Part shown: in pieces, positions 42,986 to 53,101 of the stretch
Layout: every line of letters begins with the position of its first letter
Position numbering within the stretch: the first letter of the stretch is position 1
NCBI RefSeq assembly: GCF_017874355.1
Contig: NZ_JAGGLI010000013.1
Location: forward strand, 1-64,000
Length of the DNA: 64,000 nucleotides
From: Acetoanaerobium pronyense
GTDB taxonomy: Bacteria > Bacillota > Clostridia > Peptostreptococcales > Filifactoraceae
Direction: 5' to 3'
The notes under the pieces: model-generated
Databases searched by the model: none
Told to the model about the DNA's origin: nothing
What the model saw: only the letters and a program-made list of their open reading frames with translations
Position numbers and translations under genes: made by a program

Positions 42986-42996
42986 GAGAGAAAATT

Positions 42997-43590
42997 ATGT
43001 TTAGTTATATAAAAGGACTTGTTGTTGAAAAAAAAATAGATAAAATTATACTGGAAAATAGAGGAATAGGATATGAAATTTTAGTTTCATCACATACCCT
43101 AAGCAGTCTTAGTATAGGGTCTGAAGAAAAAATATATACTAAGTTTATTGTAAGAGAAGACGAGTTCATACTTGTTGGATTTTTCACCCATGAGGAACAG
43201 AAGCTCTTCAGTACTCTTACAAATGTTTCTAAGGTTGGTCCTAAGCTTGCCCTTAGTATCTTATCTACATATCCTCCTAAGATTATTAAAGGTCTTATTT
43301 TAAATTCAGAAATTAATATGCTCTCAAAAGTCCCAGGACTTGGGAAAAAAACTGCCGAAAGACTTGTTTTAGAATTAAAAGACAAATTTGATATTTTAGA
43401 GTCAGAAGTGCAACCTACCTTCTTTACTAATAGCCCTACTTTGGAAGTGGAAGCCATAGAAGCTCTAATTAGTTTAGGGTTTACAAAAAGGGAATCTGAA
43501 ATTGTAGTCAAAAAAATAGTTACACAAAATAATACAGATAATATTGAAAATATAATAAAAAAATCTTTACTTTTATTAAATAAAAACTAG
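42997..43590 (+). CDS. ruvA: Holliday junction branch migration protein RuvA
   Basis: Junction-binding partner of Ruv[29 protein letters not shown] at the start, then [39 protein letters not shown] and the helix-hairpin-helix [19 protein letters not shown], and a C-terminal domain with [16 protein letters not shown] for RuvB contact. 197 residues. Follows ruvC and is eight bases before ruvB. Confidence 0.95.
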   Translation: MFSYIKGLVVEKKIDKIILENRGIGYEILVSSHTLSSLSIGSEEKIYTKFIVREDEFILVGFFTHEEQKLFSTLTNVSKVGPKLALSILSTYPPKIIKGLILNSEINMLSKVPGLGKKTAERLVLELKDKFDILESEVQPTFFTNSPTLEVEAIEALISLGFTKRESEIVVKKIVTQNNTDNIENIIKKSLLLLNKN

Positions 43591-43598
43591 GAGAAATT

Positions 43599-44612
43599 AT
43601 GATGTATGATGAATTTGAATCAGAAAGGCTATTAGACTCTTCTTATAAAAGAGAAGATGATAACGAAAACCCTTTAAGACCCAAAATTTTAGATGAGTAT
43701 ATTGGTCAGGACAAAGTAGTAAATCAGCTTAATATATTTATTGAAGCTGCAAGAAAAAGACATGAGTCCTTAGATCATGTCCTTTTATATGGACCTCCTG
43801 GTCTCGGAAAGACTACACTTTCTCATATAATAGCAAATGAAATGGGGAGTGAAATTAAAGTAACATCAGGTCCGGCTATTGAAAGATCTGGAGATTTGGC
43901 TGCACTTCTTACAAATTTGAATGAAGGGGATGTACTTTTTATTGATGAAATTCATCGCATAAATAGAAATGTGGAAGAAGTGCTATATCCCGCTATGGAA
44001 GATTATTGCTTAGATATAATAATTGGAAAAGGCCCCTCTGCTAGATCCATAAGACTAGATATTCCTAAGTTTACTTTAATTGGCGCAACAACAAGAACTG
44101 GTATGCTCACATCTCCTTTAAGAGATAGATTTGGTGTGATTTTAAATCTAGAGCTATATTGCGAAAAAGATCTTCTAGAAATAATAAAGAGATCTTCAAA
44201 TATACTGTCTATACCAATTGAAGAAGAAGGGGCCATTGAAATAGCTAGAAGATCAAGAGGAACACCAAGAATCGCCAATAGACTTTTAAGAAGAGTTAGA
44301 GACTTTGCTCAGGTCAGAGGAGATGGAATAATAACTTCAAAACTTGCGGATGAGGCTCTTCAAATGTTTGAAATCGATAAAGCTGGTTTAGATAAGACGG
44401 ATCAAAAGATGCTTATATCCATTGTTGAAAAATTTAATGGTGGTCCAGTAGGGTTAGATACAATAGCAGCACTTATAGGAGAAGACAGGATGACTATTGA
44501 AGAAGTTTATGAACCTTTTTTAATACAACGTGGTTTCTTGCAAAAAACTCCTCGAGGTAGAATGGCTACAGACCTTACTTATCTACATTTTAATAGAGTT
44601 AGGAGAGATTAG
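43599..44612 (+). CDS. ruvB: Holliday junction helicase motor RuvB
   Basis: AAA+ motor that drives branch migration. Walker [10 protein letters not shown], Walker B DEIHRIN, sensor [15 protein letters not shown], and [21 protein letters not shown] are all clear. ATG at 43599 or 43602; 337-338 residues. AGGAGA precedes it. Ends three bases before the SpoIID-domain gene. Confidence 0.96.
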   Translation: MMYDEFESERLLDSSYKREDDNENPLRPKILDEYIGQDKVVNQLNIFIEAARKRHESLDHVLLYGPPGLGKTTLSHIIANEMGSEIKVTSGPAIERSGDLAALLTNLNEGDVLFIDEIHRINRNVEEVLYPAMEDYCLDIIIGKGPSARSIRLDIPKFTLIGATTRTGMLTSPLRDRFGVILNLELYCEKDLLEIIKRSSNILSIPIEEEGAIEIARRSRGTPRIANRLLRRVRDFAQVRGDGIITSKLADEALQMFEIDKAGLDKTDQKMLISIVEKFNGGPVGLDTIAALIGEDRMTIEEVYEPFLIQRGFLQKTPRGRMATDLTYLHFNRVRRD

Positions 44613-44614
44613 TT

Positions 44615-46084
44615 ATGAAAAAAACAGTTTTCACTTTAGTTTTAATAGGTTGTTTTTTATTTTCCCATCTAACAGCCTATGGAATTTTTCAAACTAACCA
44701 AGTCCCTGAATATATAAAGATAGGTCTTTTTTTTGAATCTACGGGACGTGAAAGTGTAAATATTGGCGGACAAAATTTAAATCTAATAGATAATACCACA
44801 GGTCAAAACTTAATCTCTAGTCTACCAAATAGTATTGAAGTTGTCCCATATAGAGGAACTATATATCTTTCTGAGCAATCTTACGTATCTTTCTCTGAAG
44901 CCTATATGGAAACAGAGCTTTTAAATATGCTTTCAAGTGAAAAAGCTTTTGTTTATTTAAAAAATGGAAGATATTTTATCGCCTCTCAAAATCCAGGTAT
45001 TAACTTTAACTTAGGTACTTCTACTACAGAAAATTCTATACTTCTTTTAACACATGATAAATCCCCTATCGCAGGTTATTTTGAGGCTGAAAATTTGATG
45101 ATTACATCTTCAGAAGAAAAAATAAAGATTCATACATCGGATTATAGAGGAGGAGTTTCTTTTAAGATTGGAACTAATAATAGATTAACTGTTATAAATG
45201 TACTTAAATTAGAAGAGTATTTATATGGAGTGGTTCCAAATGAGATGCCTGCTTCATGGAACATCGAAGCGCTGAAAGCTCAAGCTATTTCAGCTAGAAA
45301 TTTTGCTGTTAAAAATTTAAATAAATATTCTAAGCTTGGATTTAATCTATGCTCAACTACTGCATCTCAAGTATATAAGGGGCTTTCCTCAGAACATAGA
45401 AATTCAAATTCTGCTGTTGATAGTACAAAAGGTCAGCTTCTTTATTATAATAATGATATTGCTGAGGTTTATTACCATTCATCAAGTGGTGGTCAAACAG
45501 AAAATTCAGAAAATATATGGTCTGCAAGCTTTCCTTATTTAAAAGGAGTACAGGACCCTTATTCACTTGGTTCTCCTCATGACAATTGGGAAGTAGAATT
45601 TACTAAAGAACAAATAGATAAGCTTTTAAAAGATAGAAATATTCAAATAGGAAGCTTTGTAGGAATTGAGGTTAGCCAAAAATCTCAAAATAATAGAGCT
45701 ATGAAGGTTGTTATTAAAGGAAGCTTAGGAAACCATTCCTTAGAAAAAGAGTCGATTCGCTCATTTTTTAGTCTAAAAAGTAATTTTTTCACACTAAATA
45801 CTCAAACCAATACCTCCCAAAATATTAATGTGATCCAAACTACGAATACGGATTATTCTGAGAGGGCCTTGTTTAACGACTTAAGAAGCGTTCTATCAGG
45901 TTCTTCAGATGAGAGGGATTTTGAGAATATAGATAATTTTTATACAGATAAAATTATTTTTTCTGGAAAGGGCTGGGGTCATGGAGTTGGACTGAGCCAG
46001 TATGGGGCAAAAAAAATGGGTGAGCTAGGCTTTACTTATCAAGAAATTTTACAACATTACTTTACTGATGTTCATATCAAGTAG
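44615..46084 (+). CDS. SpoIID/LytB domain protein (secreted amidase-enhancer type)
   Basis: 489 residues with a signal peptide or anchor (FTLVLIGCFLFSHLTAYGIF), an N-terminal region of about 170 residues without a clear family, then the SpoIID domain: LKLEEYLYGVVPNEMPASWNIEALKAQAISARNFAV, the acidic patch after the putative catalytic Glu, YHSSSGGQTENSENIW, and the C-terminal KGWGHGVGLSQYGAKKMGELGFTYQEIL. It is longer than SpoIID of Bacillus (about 343). It may cut peptidoglycan stem-free glycan. The position between ruvB and queA is common in Clostridia. It does not by itself prove sporulation. Confidence 0.85.
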   Translation: MKKTVFTLVLIGCFLFSHLTAYGIFQTNQVPEYIKIGLFFESTGRESVNIGGQNLNLIDNTTGQNLISSLPNSIEVVPYRGTIYLSEQSYVSFSEAYMETELLNMLSSEKAFVYLKNGRYFIASQNPGINFNLGTSTTENSILLLTHDKSPIAGYFEAENLMITSSEEKIKIHTSDYRGGVSFKIGTNNRLTVINVLKLEEYLYGVVPNEMPASWNIEALKAQAISARNFAVKNLNKYSKLGFNLCSTTASQVYKGLSSEHRNSNSAVDSTKGQLLYYNNDIAEVYYHSSSGGQTENSENIWSASFPYLKGVQDPYSLGSPHDNWEVEFTKEQIDKLLKDRNIQIGSFVGIEVSQKSQNNRAMKVVIKGSLGNHSLEKESIRSFFSLKSNFFTLNTQTNTSQNINVIQTTNTDYSERALFNDLRSVLSGSSDERDFENIDNFYTDKIIFSGKGWGHGVGLSQYGAKKMGELGFTYQEILQHYFTDVHIK

Positions 46085-46099
46085 GAAAGGATGCTGAAT

Positions 46100-47122
46100 T
46101 TGAGAACAAAAGATTTTTATTTCGATTTACCAGAAGAGTTGATTGCTCAAGTGCCTTTAGAGAACAGAGATGAATCTAGACTAATGATGCTAAATAAAAA
46201 AACTGGAGAAATATCTCACAATAATTTTAAAGATATATTAAATTTATTATCTGAAAATGATGTTTTAGTGCTTAATAATACTAGAGTAATTCCAGCAAGA
46301 CTTATTGGAACAAAATTTGCAACTGATGGAAAAGTAGAGGCTTTGCTTTTAAATAGATTATCTATTGATACATGGGAAGCTTTAACAAAGCCAGCAAAAA
46401 GATTAAAACTTGGAACTAAAATATCCTTTGGTGAGGGTTTATTAGAAGGAGAAGTTGTTGATGTATTAGAAGAAGGAAAAAGAGTTATAAAGTTCAAATT
46501 TGAAGGAGTATTTGAAGAAATTTTGGATAAACTAGGAAAAATGCCTTTACCTCCATATATAACTTATCAGCTTGAAGACAAAGAGAGGTATCAAACTGTA
46601 TACTCAAAAATAAGTGGTTCAGCTGCAGCTCCTACTGCTGGCCTTCATTTTACTGAAGAGCTTATGGAAAATCTTAAGAATAAAGGTGTTCAAATTGAGT
46701 ATGTAACCCTTCATGTAGGTTTAGGAACCTTTAGACCCGTAATGACAGATGATATAAAAGAACATAATATGCATAAAGAATATTTTGCGATAGATGATGA
46801 TACATTTATGCGGTTAAATGCTTCAAAAAAACAAGGGAAAAGAATAGTATGTGTAGGTACTACTAGTGTACGAACTCTTGAATCAGCCTCTGAAAACGGT
46901 TATATAGTTCATAAATCAGGGTGGACTGATATTTTTATATACCCTCCATATGATTTTAAATTCGTAGACTCTATAATCACTAATTTTCATTTGCCAGAAT
47001 CTACTTTAATTATGATGATAAGTGCTTTTGCAGGAAAAGAGAATGTTTTAAACGCTTACAAAAGTGCTATTGCTGAAAAATATAGATTTTTTAGCTTTGG
47101 CGATGCCATGTATATTTTTTAG
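46100..47122 (+). CDS. queA: S-adenosylmethionine:tRNA ribosyltransferase-isomerase QueA
   Basis: Adds the cyclopentene-epoxide from SAM to preQ1-tRNA, making epoxyqueuosine. [27 protein letters not shown] at the start, [44 protein letters not shown] and [13 protein letters not shown] are diagnostic. The TTG at 46100 has AGGAAAGG at nine bases; the ATG at 46091 directly abuts it. 341 residues. tgt follows, completing the queuosine pair. Confidence 0.94.
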   Translation: MRTKDFYFDLPEELIAQVPLENRDESRLMMLNKKTGEISHNNFKDILNLLSENDVLVLNNTRVIPARLIGTKFATDGKVEALLLNRLSIDTWEALTKPAKRLKLGTKISFGEGLLEGEVVDVLEEGKRVIKFKFEGVFEEILDKLGKMPLPPYITYQLEDKERYQTVYSKISGSAAAPTAGLHFTEELMENLKNKGVQIEYVTLHVGLGTFRPVMTDDIKEHNMHKEYFAIDDDTFMRLNASKKQGKRIVCVGTTSVRTLESASENGYIVHKSGWTDIFIYPPYDFKFVDSIITNFHLPESTLIMMISAFAGKENVLNAYKSAIAEKYRFFSFGDAMYIF

Positions 47123-48262
<1,140 letters not shown>

Positions 48263-48337
48263 AATTATAGAAGAAATATAAAAAATAAGTTATTATAATA
48301 ATTGTATAAAAATCGCCCTTAGTAGGAGGTGAATAAA

Positions 48338-48604
48338 ATGAACCCTCAGCAATTAAGTGGACTGCTCGTACCTTTAGTATTTGTTGTAATATTTTATTTT
48401 CTACTTATTAGACCTCAGCAAAAAAGAGAAAAAGCTCTAAAAAATATGCGCGAAAGTCTAAAAGTTGGAAATGAAGTGGTTACAATTGGAGGGATTGTTG
48501 GAAAAATAATCAAAATCAATGAAGAATCAGTTACTGTCGAAATAGGGGCAGATAAGACAAAAATAGTTTTTGAGAAATGGGGTATTGCAAAAGTAAAACC
48601 CTAA
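48338..48604 (+). CDS. yajC: Preprotein translocase subunit YajC
   Basis: 88-residue single-span membrane protein associated with SecDF. LVPLVFVVIFYFLLIRPQQKREKALKNMRESLKVGNEVVTIGGIVGKI is the standard pattern. The ATG at 48338 has AGGAGGTG; the GTG at 48329 overlaps that site. It ends at a strong terminator rather than continuing into secD. Confidence 0.93.
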   Translation: MNPQQLSGLLVPLVFVVIFYFLLIRPQQKREKALKNMRESLKVGNEVVTIGGIVGKIIKINEESVTVEIGADKTKIVFEKWGIAKVKP

Positions 48605-48612
48605 AACATAAG

Positions 48613-48656
48613 TCTTCCACTTATTTTATTCCTTAAAAAGGTGGAAGATTTTTTTT
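48613..48656 (+). terminator. Terminator after yajC
   Basis: TCTTCCAC (48613-48620) pairs with GTGGAAGA (48641-48648), followed by eight Ts. It separates yajC from the carbonic anhydrase-like gene. Confidence 0.8.
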
Positions 48657-48684
48657 GGACATATAGAAGTTATTATTATATAAT
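48656..48684 (+). promoter_or_regulatory. Promoter of gamma carbonic anhydrase-like gene
   Basis: TGGACA (48656-48661) and TATAAT (48679-48684) with a 17-base spacer. It begins right after the yajC terminator, 38 bases before the GTG start, and may also read into secD. Confidence 0.65.
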
Positions 48685-48721
48685 CGTAGATGCAAATCTA
48701 ATAGAGAAAGAGGAGATTGCT

Positions 48722-49222
48722 GTGATAAAAGATTATAAAGGAAATAGTCCAGATATATCAAATTGTTGTTTTTTAGCTGGAAATGCAGATGTGATAGGAA
48801 ACGTCTATATTGGAGAAAAAAGCAGTATTTGGTATGGAACTATATTAAGAGCTGATGAAGGAAGTATTACTATAGGAAAAGGGAGTAATATACAAGATCT
48901 ATGTATTGTCCATGTTGACAAAGATTATCCTGTGGTTGTTGGAGATAATGTTACAGTGGGACATAGAGTTATTCTCCATGGCGCTGAGATATCTGACAAT
49001 GTCATTGTAGGTATGGGCAGCATAATAATGGATGGTGCTAAGATTGGCAAAAATTCTATTATTGGAGCTGGATCTTTAATTCCTCAAGGCAAAGAATTTC
49101 CAGAAGGTGTTCTTATATTAGGGAGTCCTGGAAAAGTTATAAGAAATCTTTCTGAAGAAGAAATTGAAGGTATAAAAAAATCAGCTGAGCATTATACAGA
49201 GCTGGCTGAAAATCATAAATAG
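48722..49222 (+). CDS. Gamma carbonic anhydrase family protein
   Basis: A 167-residue left-handed beta-helix (hexapeptide repeat) protein. The metal site pattern is visible: histidines in CIVHVDKDYP, TVGHRVILHGAEI, with the repeated GNV/IG, GDN-type hexapeptides, and the terminal EEEIEGIKKSAEHYTELAENH helix. GTG start at 48722 follows AGGAG by six bases; a longer frame from 48641 begins inside the yajC terminator and is rejected. The family (YrdA/PaaY/CaiE-like) binds zinc, but carbonic anhydrase activity is not proven for most members. Confidence 0.88.
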   Translation: MIKDYKGNSPDISNCCFLAGNADVIGNVYIGEKSSIWYGTILRADEGSITIGKGSNIQDLCIVHVDKDYPVVVGDNVTVGHRVILHGAEISDNVIVGMGSIIMDGAKIGKNSIIGAGSLIPQGKEFPEGVLILGSPGKVIRNLSEEEIEGIKKSAEHYTELAENHK

Positions 49223-49238
49223 CTAGGAGGAAATTTAT

Positions 49239-50483
49239 ATGCAAAGTAAAAATCGGATATTATTAGTATGTAGTGTTATAGTAATTCTTTTAAGTGGCTT
49301 TATAGCTATAAATGGATTAAATATAGGCGGAGCATCTATATCACCTGCTGGAACGAATATAAAGCAAGGACTTGATTTAAGAGGTGGAGTCTTTGTAGTA
49401 TATGAAGCACAATCTTCAGCTACTGGAGATGAAATGGATAGAATTATAAGCCAAACAATTGAGGTTTTTAGAAGAAGAGTAGATGGAATGGGTCTAACTG
49501 AACCTATAATTGTTAGAGAAGGAGAAAAAAGGATAAGAATCGAACTACCAGGGGTAGAGGATTCCGAGCAGGCTATAAGTACTATAGGGAAGACAGCTCA
49601 GCTTCAGTTTATTATGCCTGACGGTGAAGTAGTTGTTTCTGGTGCAGAAGTATCTAAAGCAGAGGTAATGATAGACAACAGAAATAACCAGCCTTTCATC
49701 TCCTTAGAGTTTAATGCAGAAGGAAGCAGAAAGTTTGCCGAAGCCACTAGAAAATTAGCTCCTACAAGTGAGCCTTTATTTATAGTTTTAGATGACGAGG
49801 TAATTTCAAGTCCTATAGTAAATGAAGAAATTCCTAACGGAAAAGCTCAAATAACAGGACAATTTACAGTTGAAGGAGCTTCAGAACTTGCTGGACTTAT
49901 CAGAGCAGGAGCATTGCCAGTGGATTTTGAAGAGGTTCAAAGCTCAACAATCACGGCAACTCTTGGAGAGACAGCTTTAGAAAAAAGTATTCAGGGAGCT
50001 ATAATAGGAATATTATTAGTTATGCTTTTTATGATTATTTATTATAGACTTCCAGGACTTGTTGCTGTTTTATCTCTTATGGCATATATGATTATTTTTA
50101 CATATACCTATATATTGATGAATGCAACATTAACACTGCCTGGAATAGCTGCATTAATACTATCTGTTGGTATGGCAGTTGATGCAAATGTAATTATTTT
50201 CGAAAGAATAAAAGAGGAATTAAGTTTTGGAAAATCAGTTAGAGTATCTATAGATTCTGGTTTTGACAAAGCTATGTCAACTATTTTAGACTCTCAAGTA
50301 ACTACTTTTATTGCTGGAATTGTACTTTATAATTTTGGAACTGGACCAATTAGAGGGTTTGCTATTACATTAATGATTGGACTTGTAGTATCCATGCTTA
50401 CAGCAATAGTAATAACCAGATTTCTCCTTAAAATCACAGTTGGAGCAATGAATCTTAAAAATACCAAATATTTTGGAGTATAG
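49239..50483 (+). CDS. secD: Protein translocase subunit SecD
   Basis: Membrane part of the SecDF motor. 414 residues: one N-terminal span, a periplasmic-like domain, then five spans. LDLRGGVFVVYEA, RVDGMGLTEPIIVREGEKRIRIELPGV and the C-terminal VGMAVDANVIIFERIKEELS are typical. AGGAGG precedes the ATG. Overlap with a frame before secF suggests coupled translation. Confidence 0.95.
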   Translation: MQSKNRILLVCSVIVILLSGFIAINGLNIGGASISPAGTNIKQGLDLRGGVFVVYEAQSSATGDEMDRIISQTIEVFRRRVDGMGLTEPIIVREGEKRIRIELPGVEDSEQAISTIGKTAQLQFIMPDGEVVVSGAEVSKAEVMIDNRNNQPFISLEFNAEGSRKFAEATRKLAPTSEPLFIVLDDEVISSPIVNEEIPNGKAQITGQFTVEGASELAGLIRAGALPVDFEEVQSSTITATLGETALEKSIQGAIIGILLVMLFMIIYYRLPGLVAVLSLMAYMIIFTYTYILMNATLTLPGIAALILSVGMAVDANVIIFERIKEELSFGKSVRVSIDSGFDKAMSTILDSQVTTFIAGIVLYNFGTGPIRGFAITLMIGLVVSMLTAIVITRFLLKITVGAMNLKNTKYFGV

Positions 50484-50493
50484 GGGGAGAATC

Positions 50494-51357
50494 ATGAAAA
50501 TAATAGAAAATAAAAAAGTATTTTTTGCAATTTCTTTAGTAATTATTATTGTAGGTCTATCTCTTGCTGCAATAAGAGGATTTAACTATGGTATAGACTT
50601 TACAGGTGGTACTGTAATTCAGATTGAAATGGATGAATATATTCCAACTGAAGAAATAAGAGAGATTGTAGATGGTTATGATTCTAGTGCTACAATCAAT
50701 CATATCGGTAATCAAAGGGAAATCATCCAGATTAGAACTACTGAAAGCTTTAATAACGAAACACGAGTGAGTTTATATAACGAATTCAAAGAAAAGTATA
50801 ACCTTGATGATGCTGATAGACTTAGCTCTGGTCAATATGGACCCCAAATAGGTGCTGAGATAAGAAATAAAGCAGTTATTTCTATAATAATAGCTACAAT
50901 AGGGATGCTTCTTTACATAACTTTTAGATTTCAGTTTTCCTATGGAATTTCAGCAATTGTTGCCTTGATTCACGACGTTCTTATAGTATTGGCTGTATAT
51001 TCTATATTTAGAATCCCTGTAAACAGTCCGTTTGTTGCTGCTATGCTAACTGTGGTTGGTTATTCAATAAACGATACTATCGTAGTTTTTGATAGAATAA
51101 GGGAAAATCTAAAAACAGCAAAGAGAAGTGCTTTTGCTGAAACTGCAGAGTTATCTATAAAACAAACTATTAGAAGATCCTTAAATACATCTTTTACAAC
51201 TATACTTGCTATCACTGCACTTTATATACTTGGAGTAGATTCAATTAAAGAGTTTACACTGCCGCTTATTGCAGGTATATTAACAGGAACTTATTCTTCA
51301 ATTTTTATAGCTAGTCCTGTTTGGGTTTTAATAAAGAGTAAAAAGGGCAATATATAA
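50494..51357 (+). CDS. secF: Protein translocase subunit SecF
   Basis: 287 residues with six spans. NYGIDFTGGTVIQI, then AIVALIHDVLIVLAVYSIFRIPVNSPFVAAMLTVVGYSINDTIVVFDRIREN is the SecF signature. The ATG at 50494 follows TAGGGGGAG; a frame from 50473 would overlap the secD stop and add seven residues. Ends at a terminator. Confidence 0.95.
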   Translation: MKIIENKKVFFAISLVIIIVGLSLAAIRGFNYGIDFTGGTVIQIEMDEYIPTEEIREIVDGYDSSATINHIGNQREIIQIRTTESFNNETRVSLYNEFKEKYNLDDADRLSSGQYGPQIGAEIRNKAVISIIIATIGMLLYITFRFQFSYGISAIVALIHDVLIVLAVYSIFRIPVNSPFVAAMLTVVGYSINDTIVVFDRIRENLKTAKRSAFAETAELSIKQTIRRSLNTSFTTILAITALYILGVDSIKEFTLPLIAGILTGTYSSIFIASPVWVLIKSKKGNI

Positions 51358-51377
51358 ATATTGCCCTTTTCTTTTTT
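51341..51377 (+). terminator. Terminator after secF
   Basis: AAAAGGGCAATAT (51341-51353) pairs with ATATTGCCCTTTT (51358-51370), followed by Ts. The secF stop codon is in the loop. Confidence 0.85.
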
Positions 51378-51418
51378 ATTGGAAAAAGGAAAACTATGTT
51401 AGTTGAGGAGGAGTTTTC

Positions 51419-53098
51419 TTGAAATTTCCAACATATAAACCTAAGTACAGATATTTAAAAAGATATAAAGAAATCATACAAGTTTTTGCAAAATACGGAT
51501 TTACATTTTTAGCCGAAAAATTAAATGTAGACGGAATAGTAGGAAAAATATCTGGTGCTTCAAACAAAGATATATTAAACATGTCTGTTAATGAGAGAAT
51601 AAAAAATGTTCTTGAAGAATTAGGAGTTACTTTTATTAAGCTCGGTCAAATACTTTCTACAAGAATAGACATCATAGATATAGATTTAGCAGAAGAACTC
51701 TCAAAACTACAGGACAATGTAAAGTGTTTTTCTTTTGATGAGGCTAGGGAAATTTTTGAAGAAGAAATTGGATTATCACTTTCAGAAGTGTTTTATAGCT
51801 TCAATGAAGTTCCAATAGCTTCCGCTTCTATAGGTCAGGTTTATGAAGGAATATTAAGGTCTGGGGAAAAAGTCATAATAAAAATTCAAAAACCAAATAT
51901 AGAAGAAGTTATAAAAACAGATATCGAGATATTAAAAGGAATTGCTAAATTATTGGATGATAATTTCAAAGATATAGGGATAAATCTCTCTGAAATAGCA
52001 GATGAATTTTCCACACAGCTTTTACGGGAGCTGGATTATACATTTGAAGGGCGAAACTGTGAAAAATTTCGTGAAATTTATATAAGTAATAAAGATATAT
52101 ATATACCAAGCGTAAACTGGGAATTTACAAGTGATAAAGTTCTAATGCTTGAACAAATAAATGGTATCAAAATATCTGATTTGAAAGTTCTAACAAAGCC
52201 ACATTATGATAAAAAAAAGATTGCAAAACTATGGATAAAAACTTATATGGAACAAATATTTATAAATGGATTTTTCCATGGTGATCCTCACCCTGGGAAT
52301 ATATTTGTCTTAGAAAGAGATCGAATTGCGTTTATTGATTTTGGAATAGTTGGTATCTTGGACAGATTGACATTAGACTTTGTAACAGAGATTTTTCTAG
52401 CCTCCATTGATAGAGATGTAGAAAAAATAATAACAAATCTTTTGGAAATGGATGCTATATCTAGAGATACAGATATGCGAAAAGTAAGGGAAGACTTAAC
52501 TTATTATATACATTATTACTATTCCATATCCCTAAACCAGATGAATATTTCAGAAATGCTCACCGAATTTCTAAAATTTGCAAGAGCTAACAAACTCAAG
52601 CTTCCATCTCAATTCTCTATTTTAATCAAAGCATTAATCACACTTGAGGGTGGAGTAAGAAAGTTGGATTCTGAGTTTTCTCTTTCAGAGGTTTTAAAAG
52701 AATTTTCAAAAGAATATTATAAAAATAAGATAAATCCTCAAAAGTTACTTTTAGAGTCTAGGAGGCTTACAGAAAGTCTTTTCTCGGATCTAAAGGTAAT
52801 TCCAAGACAGCTCAGAGTACTTTTAAGAAATCTTGAAAAAAATAATATAAAAATGTCCATAGATGATATTTCATTTATGAATTTAGAAAAATCAGTAAAT
52901 CACATGACTAATTTAATATCAATGAGCTTGATTATTTCAGCGCTCTTAATGGGATCATCTCTTGTAATCACTACAAAAATTGAGCCTACTATTTGGGGAT
53001 ATCCTGTCCTCGGGATTTTGGGATATCTAATAGCTATAGTAATGGGACTTGCTCTTATCATTTCTATAGTATTAAATCCAACAAAATATAAAAGGTGA
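51419..53098 (+). CDS. ABC1/UbiB-type atypical kinase
   Basis: 559 residues. The UbiB features are visible: the KxGQ motif IKLGQILSTR, the alanine-rich loop ASASIGQVYEGIL, the lysine-bearing KVIIKIQKP, the catalytic-loop HGDPHPGNIF and the metal aspartate FIDFGIVG. Two membrane spans form the C terminus (MSLIISALLMGSSLVI and LGYLIAIVMGLALIISIVL). In quinone-using bacteria the family serves ubiquinone synthesis; an anaerobe without quinones would use it for another lipid. TTG start with GAGGAGGAG before it. Confidence 0.9.
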   Translation: MKFPTYKPKYRYLKRYKEIIQVFAKYGFTFLAEKLNVDGIVGKISGASNKDILNMSVNERIKNVLEELGVTFIKLGQILSTRIDIIDIDLAEELSKLQDNVKCFSFDEAREIFEEEIGLSLSEVFYSFNEVPIASASIGQVYEGILRSGEKVIIKIQKPNIEEVIKTDIEILKGIAKLLDDNFKDIGINLSEIADEFSTQLLRELDYTFEGRNCEKFREIYISNKDIYIPSVNWEFTSDKVLMLEQINGIKISDLKVLTKPHYDKKKIAKLWIKTYMEQIFINGFFHGDPHPGNIFVLERDRIAFIDFGIVGILDRLTLDFVTEIFLASIDRDVEKIITNLLEMDAISRDTDMRKVREDLTYYIHYYYSISLNQMNISEMLTEFLKFARANKLKLPSQFSILIKALITLEGGVRKLDSEFSLSEVLKEFSKEYYKNKINPQKLLLESRRLTESLFSDLKVIPRQLRVLLRNLEKNNIKMSIDDISFMNLEKSVNHMTNLISMSLIISALLMGSSLVITTKIEPTIWGYPVLGILGYLIAIVMGLALIISIVLNPTKYKR

Positions 53099-53101
53099 GT
53101 T

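Noticed and set aside
43005-43511. A 168-codon open frame opposite ruvA
   Set aside because: ruvA is certain by motif; the opposite frame has no family pattern or ribosome site.
48641-48721. Longer N terminus of the carbonic anhydrase-like protein
   Set aside because: Starts inside the yajC terminator and upstream of the likely promoter; GTG at 48722 has a good ribosome site.
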